Shown here: positions 1 through 7,321 of the stretch, piece after piece | Position numbering within the stretch: position 1 is the first letter of the stretch | How the letters are laid out: every line of letters begins with the position of its first letter | Assembly (NCBI GenBank): GCA_045603485.1 | Contig: JAZUMF010000023.1 | Span: 25,512-89,511, forward strand | Length of the DNA stretch: 64,000 nucleotides | DNA from: RGIG5952 sp045603485 | Lineage (GTDB): Bacteria; Verrucomicrobiota; Kiritimatiellia; RFP12; JAAYLN01 | Direction of reading: 5' to 3' | Notes under the pieces: generated by a model | Database searches by the model: none | Told to the model about the DNA's origin: nothing | Seen by the model: the letters and a program-made list of their open reading frames with translations, nothing else | Made by a program: the position numbers and the translations under genes

Positions 1-699
1 TTTAGCGGTACTAAAGTTTGGGGCGATGCTATCTTTACCAATCTCTTGTATGCACCAGGTTCGCAAGGTTCATTTACCAGTTCTAAAATTTCAAGCTTGA
101 CCATTATAAGTGATAATCCAAATTTTACTGACGGCCCAAGTGTATTTGAAATCGGCGAAACATTTACGAATCTTCATCTTGATATGTGTAATCTCAAGAG
201 CTACGGCCCTCGAACAATTGGCCATAGATATAGTTCGGCGGCTAAAGATTTCAGGACGATGTACATTGGTAGCTCAAATGTCGTCTCGTTCAATATGGGT
301 GGCTCGTCTGGCGCGGAGGGACCTCTTTGGGGATGTGCTAATCTCAATTCCTTTACCTTTGAGGGGCCGTTTATCGGGATTGATTCACTCAATCACCTCT
401 TTGCCATGGATACCAAATACAATAATGTCACCAATACCCACTATCTGCCGCGCATTATCTATTGCTCTAAATATTGGGGATGGGGGGACTATGTTGCCAC
501 AAACGAATTTGCCAAACTCACCATGGAAGACAAGCTTACACGAGGTGAGGTCAACGGCTGCCCCAAGGGAGCCTTTGGCGTCTTTGTCAGGACTGCTGAT
601 AAATATGGGAAGCCGATACTGTCGCGTCACGCATGGCTGGTCCATCGCGAGTCCAAGTGGTATCCTGACCGCGGCGGCACCTTGTTTATGATTAAATAA
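1..699 (+). CDS. Leucine-rich-repeat-like surface protein, C-terminal part (5' end outside window)
   Basis: The reading frame is open from the first base of the window, so this is the 3' end of a longer gene. At least 232 codons are visible. The protein has short strand-rich segments with recurring Leu/Phe/Asn spacing (for example NLHLDMCNLKSYG and LNSFTFEGPF), which resembles BspA-type leucine-rich repeats found on secreted or surface proteins. The tail is rich in aromatic residues and has no membrane anchor or sorting motif. The stop overlaps the start of the next gene by one base (TAATG), so the two are probably translationally coupled. The repeat assignment is by eye and the exact family is not certain. 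The signal peptide, if any, lies outside the window. Confidence 0.7.
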   Translation, partial: FSGTKVWGDAIFTNLLYAPGSQGSFTSSKISSLTIISDNPNFTDGPSVFEIGETFTNLHLDMCNLKSYGPRTIGHRYSSAAKDFRTMYIGSSNVVSFNMGGSSGAEGPLWGCANLNSFTFEGPFIGIDSLNHLFAMDTKYNNVTNTHYLPRIIYCSKYWGWGDYVATNEFAKLTMEDKLTRGEVNGCPKGAFGVFVRTADKYGKPILSRHAWLVHRESKWYPDRGGTLFMIK

Positions 700-1037
700 T
701 GGATTTGTCTTTGTTTAAGTGCAAATGCTGCGGTGCCTGTTGCCGCATAAAGGGGATTGTCCGTTTGTCGTCTGAGGATGTCGACCGCATTTCAGAATAT
801 TTGGGAATCGGTGTTGATTTCTTTTTAGAGAAATATACAACGCCCGCCCCTGACAGAAGCGGTTTGATTTTGACTGACGGAGATGCAGGTCAGTGCATTA
901 TGCTTACAGAGGAAAATCTTTGCCGTATCAATCCTGTAAAGCCGCTGAAATGCAAAACATTCCCGTATGATTGGGTAAATTCATCGTCAATGTCATATTG
1001 CCCAGCGTTAAACGAATGCGACAGGCAAGGTGATTGA
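699..1037 (+). CDS. YkgJ-type cysteine-cluster protein
   Basis: A 112-residue protein with the N-terminal cluster C8-x-C10-C11-x2-C14-C15 followed by spaced cysteines at 66, 75, 85, 101 and 107. This is the pattern of the YkgJ/UPF0153 family, which is predicted to bind zinc or an iron-sulfur centre. The biochemical role of the family is not established. The start ATG overlaps the stop of the upstream surface-protein gene, implying coupled expression. It converges on the SDR gene, whose stop lies 9 bases downstream. The length is typical for the short members of the family. Confidence 0.85.
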   Translation: MDLSLFKCKCCGACCRIKGIVRLSSEDVDRISEYLGIGVDFFLEKYTTPAPDRSGLILTDGDAGQCIMLTEENLCRINPVKPLKCKTFPYDWVNSSSMSYCPALNECDRQGD

Positions 1038-1046
1038 TTTTGCTGT

Positions 1047-1793
1047 TTACAATGTAAGCCCGCCGTCTACCGTTATGTCAATTCCTGTGATGTAACTGCC
1101 AGCATCTGAGGCGAGTAGGAGGGCTACTCCCGTGCAGTCTTCCGTCGTCCCGAATCGACCGATGGGAATTTGCGACTTCAGTTTGTCGCGAAACTCCTGA
1201 TTTGCCAGAACCTTCACATTGCGGTCTGTTTCAATTACTCCAGGGGAGATTGTGTTTACGGTTACGCCGCAGGCGGCATATTCTTTTGCTGCGGTCAGTG
1301 CCAATGCACGGCAGGCAGCCTTGGTCGATGCGTAAATTGCCAATCGCGGAGCGGGGTGGGCTTGATTTACGCTGCCGATTATAACTATTCTTCCCCAATT
1401 CCGTTTTGCCATTTCGGAAGCGAAGGCTTTTATCAATTTGAAGGATGAGCGTATGTTGGTGTTGACCATTTGCTCAAACTCTCCGTCATTGAAGTCTTCA
1501 ATGTGGCCATAGTATTGGATTGAGGCGTTCAAAAAGGCTATATCAACATTTTTTGCCCCTTTTATCAGGGCTTCTACGCCGTCATTATGGCTGATGTCGG
1601 CGTAGATTACTTCGTGATTTATCCCCAATTGACTTGCTTCATTCAGGGTTTGGCGCATAGCTTCGCTTTCGCGTACTCCATGGAAGTAGAGCTTTGCCCC
1701 CGCTTTTCCTAATGCAAGGGCAATTGCTTTGCCGATACCGCGCGACGAGCCTGTGACAAGAGCGGTATGTCCTTCAAGGTTGAAAGGTTTCAT
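1047..1793 (-). CDS. Short-chain dehydrogenase/reductase (SDR)
   Basis: A 248-residue classical SDR. Rossmann motif TGSSRGIG at residues 14-21, catalytic Ser141, Tyr154 and Lys158 in YASTKAA, and the C-terminal DGGLTL ending usual for FabG-like enzymes. The expected NAG motif reads NAS. It should reduce or oxidise a small hydroxy or keto compound with NAD(P)H in the cytoplasm. It is the last gene of a minus-strand set after a GH10 xylanase and an RraA-like gene. That context suggests sugar or sugar-acid metabolism rather than fatty acid synthesis (inference). ATG at 1793 is preferred. An in-frame TTG at 1811 directly after the RraA stop is the alternative. Confidence 0.9.
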   Translation of the reverse strand: MKPFNLEGHTALVTGSSRGIGKAIALALGKAGAKLYFHGVRESEAMRQTLNEASQLGINHEVIYADISHNDGVEALIKGAKNVDIAFLNASIQYYGHIEDFNDGEFEQMVNTNIRSSFKLIKAFASEMAKRNWGRIVIIGSVNQAHPAPRLAIYASTKAACRALALTAAKEYAACGVTVNTISPGVIETDRNVKVLANQEFRDKLKSQIPIGRFGTTEDCTGVALLLASDAGSYITGIDITVDGGLTL

Positions 1794-1811
1794 ATTTGCA
1801 CCGTTATCCAA

Positions 1812-2567
1812 TCAGAAATAGCCGCCTTTTGCGATGATTTCGGAGATTGTATCACCTTGATGAACCCATGAGAATATATCGATTTCGTTTTTTTCGATTC
1901 CTTCTGCGCGGAGGAGCACTTCGTATGCGATTTCACGGGGAATGCAGAGAACGCCGTCGATATCTCCAAAGATTATGTCGCCAGGGCGAACGGTGACTTT
2001 GCCGATGCGAATCGGTACCTGGTAGTGTGTTATCATACATCTGCCTAATGAGCCATTTGATGTACGGTACTTATAGAAGATTGGGAAGTTCTGTTCGAGG
2101 ATTTGTTTTGTATCTCTGATGCCGCCCGATATAACAGCACCGCGAATGCCTTTTGTCTTTGCGGTGGCGGTCATGACTCCACCCCAAAGTGACGCTTCCG
2201 TGTCTTCGGAGGTATCCCACACGACAACGCCTTCGGGCTTGAAATCGTCGAGCATTTGCGCGCGGAAGGTCATTTCACCTTCAATCATTACATTTGGTGC
2301 GGATTTGACGGTGAAGGCTTCTCCGCAAACGGTCATTTCATCGCGAAGCGGCATGATTTCAGATGGAAGATTCTGATTGAGGAGGCAATATTCCCGCATA
2401 ACATCATTGATGCAGCCTGTGTAGAGCTTTTCGTAGCGGCTGCACAATTCAGCTACGGGTATCGGAAATTCGTTGGTCGGTATGTGCTGGCGAACTTTGA
2501 TAAGCTTGTCGAGCTTCATCAGTCCTGCTTCCTGCGCCTTTTGGCGCATATCCGCTAAAGATGGCAT
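1812..2567 (-). CDS. RraA-like family protein (HMG/CHA aldolase-like)
   Basis: A 251-residue member of the RraA/dimethylmenaquinone methyltransferase-like fold. The diagnostic core is AVISGGIRD at 144-152, followed by GDIIFGDIDGVLCIP near the C terminus. Family members include 4-hydroxy-4-methyl-2-oxoglutarate aldolases and other keto-acid lyases, as well as RNase E inhibitors. No RNase E partner is seen here. The gene sits between a GH10 xylanase (22-base gap) and an SDR, so a role in keto-acid or sugar-acid breakdown is more likely (inference). The ATG follows a good AAAGGA ribosome site. About 30 to 50 residues at the N terminus exceed the minimal 160-residue RraA core. Confidence 0.85.
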   Translation of the reverse strand: MPSLADMRQKAQEAGLMKLDKLIKVRQHIPTNEFPIPVAELCSRYEKLYTGCINDVMREYCLLNQNLPSEIMPLRDEMTVCGEAFTVKSAPNVMIEGEMTFRAQMLDDFKPEGVVVWDTSEDTEASLWGGVMTATAKTKGIRGAVISGGIRDTKQILEQNFPIFYKYRTSNGSLGRCMITHYQVPIRIGKVTVRPGDIIFGDIDGVLCIPREIAYEVLLRAEGIEKNEIDIFSWVHQGDTISEIIAKGGYF

Positions 2568-2589
2568 GTGTGTTTCCTTTTTTTGTGTA

Positions 2590-4101
2590 TTAGTGAATGT
2601 CGCGTTCTGTTTGTACGGCTTTTCCTGAAGCGTCCGTCCACGAAAAACGGTAGCGGCCGCGGAAACCTCTAAAGCTTATGGCTCCGTTGTCATCAGCGGT
2701 AAGCTCAAGATTCGTCCGCCATTCTTTGTTGATGAGGTCGTTGAGGGCAAAGTAGCTTTGCTTTGGTGTCATGTCACGATGGAAGAGGCCAGAGTATGAC
2801 GGCTCTCCAGGTGCGCCGCATCCGTCAACGACATTCCACCATGTAATGCCCATCATTTCAGGGGTTGAGAACCACAAGCGGTAGAGGTTTCGTGTAATTA
2901 CAGCCTGAATGGCTTCACCGCTTTCATCAAGTTGCGGAGCGGTTATCGTGATTTCAGAGAGGTGCGTCGGCATACCTGGGACGCGGATGTTATCCATAAT
3001 GGCGCGAAACTCGGCAGGAGTGTATGTATCGGCTCCGTCTGCGAGCTTTTGACACTGTGATGGATTAAAGAGGTGGCGCTGCAATCCCATGATGTCAATT
3101 TTGTCACCTCTCGCAAGCATGTTTTCAACTTGTTCCTTGTATGGCTTTTGAAGGAAAAAGTCATTGATATTGAGCTTTGCCGTCGACGGCATATATTTCA
3201 TTGCCGTTTGGAAGGCCTTGTGGCAATAGTCGGCCTGCATGAAGGTGCTTGCGTAACTGCCGCAACTGCGTGTTACTTCAAGTGACGGGTCTAACGCGCC
3301 GGAGGCAAAGTCGTGCGCACTTTCATTACAGACATCCCAACTGTGGAATCTGTTCCCGTAACGCTCGGCTATTTCCCGTATGCGCTTTTCGTCAAGTTGT
3401 CCCAGCAACCTGATGAAGTCTTTTGGCAGTCGGGTTGCAAGCTCAGAGAGCGGTTGCTTTAAGACAGAGCGCGGTGAACGGTCGTCTGTAAGCATTTCCG
3501 CCAATATCTCATGGGGAACTTTTGACATTAACCAGGTCGGGTAGTGCCAGGTATGATTTGACCATATCAGGGGATGTCCGTGACGGCGTATTCCTTTCTC
3601 TTCTGCAAAGGCCACGCATGGCTCAACGGGTGGCCTGCGCCAATGTGGCTGATACTCGGGATTGGGGCAGTTGTTCCACCATTCTTCGCTATCTTCGGGA
3701 GCGGGGTCGAAGCGAAGCATTCCTTCTTTTGGCTCATAGCTTGCCCAATAAAAGGCGATAGTTGCAGAGTTGAATATCGCGCCGTTGTCTTTGTCGAAAC
3801 CGTAAAGGCTCTTATAACGGTCATTGCGTTCGCATGAACCCAATTGATTGAAATTGAAGAGGTGTGCGCCAAAGACGAACTCATGGGTCAGTTGCTCCAC
3901 TTTTATCTTTGCGCCTTCGGGCGCGCCGATGGCGATATTCGCATCGGTTTTGCGATATTTTTCAATATCGGCATCGATGCGAGCCTGTTCTTCATTATTC
4001 CAAAATTTCCAGTAGCCTTCAGATAGGCACTTGCACTGATCTTCGTAGTTCATCATAATTTGAGTCTGTAAGTGTTTAAGTTTGACTGATGTTTGGACCA
4101 T
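2590..4101 (-). CDS. GH10 endo-beta-1,4-xylanase-like glycoside hydrolase
   Basis: A 503-residue clan GH-A enzyme. The GH10 signatures are GHPLIWSNHTWHYPTW near residue 175, the acid/base Glu260 in WDVCNES, and the nucleophile Glu383 in HLSEITI. It should cleave internal beta-1,4-xylosidic bonds of xylan or xylo-oligosaccharides. No signal peptide is visible, so it probably acts on imported oligosaccharides. It leads an operon with RraA-like and SDR genes. The start at ATG 4101 is chosen because a strong promoter ends only 7 bases before it. No Shine-Dalgarno sequence is seen there or at the alternative ATGs near 4053-4056. Confidence 0.9.
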   Translation of the reverse strand: MVQTSVKLKHLQTQIMMNYEDQCKCLSEGYWKFWNNEEQARIDADIEKYRKTDANIAIGAPEGAKIKVEQLTHEFVFGAHLFNFNQLGSCERNDRYKSLYGFDKDNGAIFNSATIAFYWASYEPKEGMLRFDPAPEDSEEWWNNCPNPEYQPHWRRPPVEPCVAFAEEKGIRRHGHPLIWSNHTWHYPTWLMSKVPHEILAEMLTDDRSPRSVLKQPLSELATRLPKDFIRLLGQLDEKRIREIAERYGNRFHSWDVCNESAHDFASGALDPSLEVTRSCGSYASTFMQADYCHKAFQTAMKYMPSTAKLNINDFFLQKPYKEQVENMLARGDKIDIMGLQRHLFNPSQCQKLADGADTYTPAEFRAIMDNIRVPGMPTHLSEITITAPQLDESGEAIQAVITRNLYRLWFSTPEMMGITWWNVVDGCGAPGEPSYSGLFHRDMTPKQSYFALNDLINKEWRTNLELTADDNGAISFRGFRGRYRFSWTDASGKAVQTERDIH

Positions 4102-4108
4102 CAACTTA

Positions 4109-4137
4109 ATTTTACTTCAATTTACGGGAAAGTGCAA
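4109..4137 (-). promoter_or_regulatory. Sigma-70-type promoter of the xylanase operon, apparently leaderless
   Basis: On the minus strand TTGCAC (4137-4132) is followed after 17 bases by TAAAAT (4114-4109). The ATG of the GH10 gene begins 7 bases further on. Transcription would start at or next to the start codon, and no ribosome-binding site is present. Confidence 0.55.
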
Positions 4138-4164
4138 TTGCGGCGTATAAGGTTTATGTAAATG

Positions 4165-4193
4165 TTGCTTTTATGACCTTTTTTTATTAAAAT
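4165..4193 (+). promoter_or_regulatory. Sigma-70-type promoter of cysK
   Basis: TTGCTT (4165-4170), a 17-base spacer, then TAAAAT (4188-4193). It lies 25 bases before the cysK start and leaves room for a short leader carrying the TGGAG ribosome site. It is divergent from the xylanase promoter, with the two -35 boxes about 28 bases apart. Confidence 0.55.
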
Positions 4194-4218
4194 TTCGTTA
4201 TTCGATTTTGGAGTTTTT

Positions 4219-5145
4219 ATGGCAGATATCAGTCCTTCTATTCTTGATACTATTGGCGGCACGCCGCTTGTTTTGATTTCGGATAAGCTTAATAAGGGCG
4301 GTGCCCGTATTTTGGCAAAGGTTGAGTTTTTTAATCCCGGCGGCAGTGCCAAGGATCGCGTTGCTCTTGCGATGATTGAAGCTGCCGAAGCTGACGGGCG
4401 TTTGCGGCCGGGCATGACAATTATCGAGCCTACAAGCGGTAATACAGGTATCGGGCTTGCTGTTGTCTGTGCGGTGAAGGGATATCACCTGATTTTGACT
4501 ATGCCTGACACGATGAGTGTTGAGCGTCGCCGTTTGGCTGAGGCATACGGTGTGGAGGTGGTTCTTACTCCAGGCGCGGAGGGAATGAACGGGGCTATCG
4601 CAAAGGCTGAGGATCTGCGCAAAAGTACAGGCGGCGTTATTTTGCAGCAATTTGAAAATCCTGCAAATCCGCTTGCCCACGAATTAACGACTGGGCCCGA
4701 GATTTGGAATGCCGTCGACGGCGAGATAGATGCCTTTGTCGCGGGCGTAGGAACAGGCGGTACTTTGACGGGTGTGGCGAGATTTTTGAAAAAACATAAG
4801 CCCGATATCGAGATTGTCGCAGTTGAGCCTGATGTTTCGCAGGTTCTTGCAGGTGGAGCTCCGTCTCCTCATAAGCTCCAGGGAATAGGTGCAAACTTTA
4901 TCCCTGCGACGACCGATGTTTCATTGATTTCGGAGATTATTCCCGTTTCGGCAGAGGATGCAGGTAATATCGCGAGACTAACGGCTCGCCAAGAGGGGAT
5001 GCTTGTCGGTATTTCATCGGGCGCAGCCCTTTATGCTGCTCTTATGCTGTCAGAGCGTCCAGAGTATGCAGGAAAGACAATCGTTGTTTTGCTTCCCGAT
5101 ACCGGCGAGCGTTATCTTTCCACTTGGCTCTTTAACGGGGAATAA
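4219..5145 (+). CDS. cysK: Cysteine synthase A (O-acetylserine sulfhydrylase)
   Basis: A 308-residue PLP enzyme making L-cysteine from O-acetylserine and sulfide. The PLP lysine is Lys45 in NPGGSAKDR, the substrate loop TSGNTG is at 72-77, and the phosphate-binding GTGGT loop is near residue 175. The C-terminal region contains VGISSGAA and LLPDTGERYLST, as in CysK. Length matches the family. It is cytoplasmic. It has its own promoter (4165-4193) and a TGGAG ribosome site, and is followed after 6 bases by the DUF167 gene. CysK is favoured over CysM because of the short plain C-terminus, but the two are hard to separate by eye. Confidence 0.95.
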   Translation: MADISPSILDTIGGTPLVLISDKLNKGGARILAKVEFFNPGGSAKDRVALAMIEAAEADGRLRPGMTIIEPTSGNTGIGLAVVCAVKGYHLILTMPDTMSVERRRLAEAYGVEVVLTPGAEGMNGAIAKAEDLRKSTGGVILQQFENPANPLAHELTTGPEIWNAVDGEIDAFVAGVGTGGTLTGVARFLKKHKPDIEIVAVEPDVSQVLAGGAPSPHKLQGIGANFIPATTDVSLISEIIPVSAEDAGNIARLTARQEGMLVGISSGAALYAALMLSERPEYAGKTIVVLLPDTGERYLSTWLFNGE

Positions 5146-5151
5146 TGCTTT

Positions 5152-5442
5152 ATGGCGTGGTTTACGGAATCAGGCGAGGGTATCATTATTCAGGTCAGGG
5201 CACAGCCTCGTTCGTCAAAAGCGGGTGTCGACGGCCTTTGGGGTGATGATGCCGTTAAGGTCAAAATCCGCTCGGCACCTGTTGACGGCAAGGCAAACAA
5301 GGAGCTTGTTGAAACTCTTGCGGACGCCTTTGGCATCTCAAAGTCTGCTGTTGTCTTTAAGTCAGGCGAGACTTCGAAGACGAAGCGCATTCTTCTTTCG
5401 GGTGTTTCGACTGCGAAGGCAAAGTCAGTTATTGAAGGGTAG
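5152..5442 (+). CDS. DUF167/YggU family protein
   Basis: A 96-residue protein with the conserved run VRAQPRSSKAGV near the N terminus, APVDGKANKELV in the middle and FKSGETSKTKRILL near the end. All are hallmarks of the DUF167 (YggU) family, whose function is unknown. It lies directly after cysK and is probably co-transcribed with it. Its last 14 bases overlap the end of the convergent gene on the other strand. Confidence 0.9.
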   Translation: MAWFTESGEGIIIQVRAQPRSSKAGVDGLWGDDAVKVKIRSAPVDGKANKELVETLADAFGISKSAVVFKSGETSKTKRILLSGVSTAKAKSVIEG

Positions 5443-5957
5443 CCATTATTTCTATCGCTTCGGCAACATACGCCAGGGGCAAATGTAGCTTTTCCCATTG
5501 AACCGCTTTTGCGTTTTCGCTGTACCGTTTATATGCGGCGGCTGCGATTTCGGCGTTTTTTGAGGTTACGGCGATTAGCGTTCCGTAGACGGAATTGCCG
5601 AGGATTTTGTGTTCCTGAACGCGCGCGGGAACTATTTCATTTGTCCAATATGATAGCTGCTCAAGCGCGAGGCTGATATTTTGCGCAATTGATGTGCTGC
5701 AATCGCGGTGGAGCTTTAAAAGCGGAGTCCAGTCTGTCGAAAAATCATCGCTATGGGTAAAGTTTTTCATATCATTGACCATCATCAATGATGTGATGCC
5801 GTTCATATAAAGGCCTTGCCTGTAGAAGTCTGCATTCTTCGCCAGATGGGTATCGTATCTCTGCGCCATCCGCCACATAGTCCAAAATGTGGCCGTAGGG
5901 CATACGCAGAAATTTGCTCCATACGATATCGGACATCCTTTGAATCGTCGGATTCAT
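5429..5957 (-). pseudogene. Hypothetical helical protein, interrupted by a frameshift
   Basis: Two overlapping minus-strand frames together read as one protein of about 175 residues. The first part (from ATG 5957) gives SDIVWSKFLRMP. The second, one base out of phase, gives TATFWTMWRMAQRYDTHLAKN and runs helix-rich to 5429. Removing one base from the GGG run at 5898-5900 joins them exactly. The gene begins 7 bases after the GH39-like gene and is in its operon. The protein is rich in aromatic and helical residues and has no motif I recognise. It is either an inactivated gene or a sequencing or assembly error. If the frameshift is real, the 149-residue piece from ATG 5878 could still be made. 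Confidence 0.65.
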
Positions 5958-5964
5958 TGTGTGA

Positions 5965-7302
5965 TTAGAGGCTGACGGTGATGAAAAATGCCGCCGAAGT
6001 CCGAGATGTCTTTGTCAGAGTCAGACGGCCGTCGTGCCAGATGAACGGTACCGGCGCGAGATCGTGATTGGCATCAAGAATGCGGACATCAATATGTGTA
6101 TTTTCGGGGACACCTTTCAAATCAACCTCAAGTGTTTCATCGTCGGAGCGGTAGTTGGATAGAATCAGATAGCCTTTTTTGCGGTCGCTTGAGAGTCCTG
6201 CTATCGTATATGTCTTACCAAGTTTTGATGGTGATTCTACCATGTCGACCGCTTTTGCAACAAAATCGCCAAAGAGCTTCATTGAGTAATAGCATTTGTT
6301 GCGGGCAAAGTCTGAATTGTAGTAGCCGTATGCAAGGCTGGATGGTGATGCGCCGTAATAACAGCCGATATCCAATGGAGTTTTTTGCCAGCCGGAAAGG
6401 ACTGCAAGGTTAAAGACCGCAGAGTCGATGTTACCCATTCCAATATCGGTATTGTATGCCAATTGTCGAATATTGGGCGCATTCCATTGCGCATCCGAAA
6501 TGCCGTAGCCATGGGGAAAATAGTGCCATTCGTTAATAACCAATTTGGTGTCCTTATACCCGTATGCGTCAAGGAAATCCCGCATTGCCTTTGGCTGCTC
6601 AATCAGAAAGTCAGGATCGGCGGTGTAGCAGTGCCATGAGATAAAGTCGGGCCTGACGCCCAGCTTGTCGCATTCGGCAAAGAGCAGCTTGAAGTAATCT
6701 TCCTTAGGTCCGCAAAGGGCAGGGCCGCCAATTTGCAGGTTGGGGAATTCATCTTTAAGTCGTTTAAGAACAATGGCGAACAATTTGGCAAACTCTTCTG
6801 CTGTGCCAAGCCACATCGCCTCGCCGAGATCGGGCTCATTCCAAATCTCCCAATGGGTGATGTCGTATGTAAAGCCGTTTGCCCAGCCCTTGGTGTAATG
6901 GCGGACTATTGCCGCGAGAACCTCGGCATATTTTTCAAAATCGTCAGGCACGACAGTATTGTAATGCTTGTTTCCAGTATGCTCGATGCTCGTTCCAAGG
7001 CGGTAAAAGACCTTGGAGCCGGAATCTATACATTTTTTTATGATGTCGTCAGTAGGCGTGAAGAAGTAGTTTTTGGGGTCGGTGGGGTCAAGGTGCATTA
7101 ACGGGAAGATAAAGTGCGTGTCAATAATCCGTTGCCCGGTAATCCAAAGTGCCCAGTCGTGAGTTCGGGAAAAAGTAAAGCCCAAGTCGTTATAATCACG
7201 GGCAAATGCGCCGCCGTTGAATGGAATCGTGGAATTTGAGCCATGATGGTCGGGATTTATTTTCCCGATTGTTTTTGTAAAATCAATCGAGGGAATCAGC
7301 AT
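5965..7302 (-). CDS. GH39-like beta-xylosidase/glycosidase
   Basis: A 445-residue clan GH-A glycosidase. It has the acid/base Glu156 in THWEIWNEPD, the nucleophile Glu258 in LVINEWHYFPH, and the LGTSIEH and FISWHCY segments at barrel strand ends. A beta-sandwich tail of about 100 residues follows, ending FFITVSL. GH39 includes beta-xylosidases and iduronidases, so xylo-oligosaccharide trimming would complement the GH10 gene nearby (inference). No signal peptide, so a cytoplasmic location is likely. It starts 19 bases after the kinase gene on the same strand. A related family such as GH5 or GH30 is the main alternative. Confidence 0.85.
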   Translation of the reverse strand: MLIPSIDFTKTIGKINPDHHGSNSTIPFNGGAFARDYNDLGFTFSRTHDWALWITGQRIIDTHFIFPLMHLDPTDPKNYFFTPTDDIIKKCIDSGSKVFYRLGTSIEHTGNKHYNTVVPDDFEKYAEVLAAIVRHYTKGWANGFTYDITHWEIWNEPDLGEAMWLGTAEEFAKLFAIVLKRLKDEFPNLQIGGPALCGPKEDYFKLLFAECDKLGVRPDFISWHCYTADPDFLIEQPKAMRDFLDAYGYKDTKLVINEWHYFPHGYGISDAQWNAPNIRQLAYNTDIGMGNIDSAVFNLAVLSGWQKTPLDIGCYYGASPSSLAYGYYNSDFARNKCYYSMKLFGDFVAKAVDMVESPSKLGKTYTIAGLSSDRKKGYLILSNYRSDDETLEVDLKGVPENTHIDVRILDANHDLAPVPFIWHDGRLTLTKTSRTSAAFFITVSL

Positions 7303-7321
7303 CGGATAATTTCCTTTCGTC

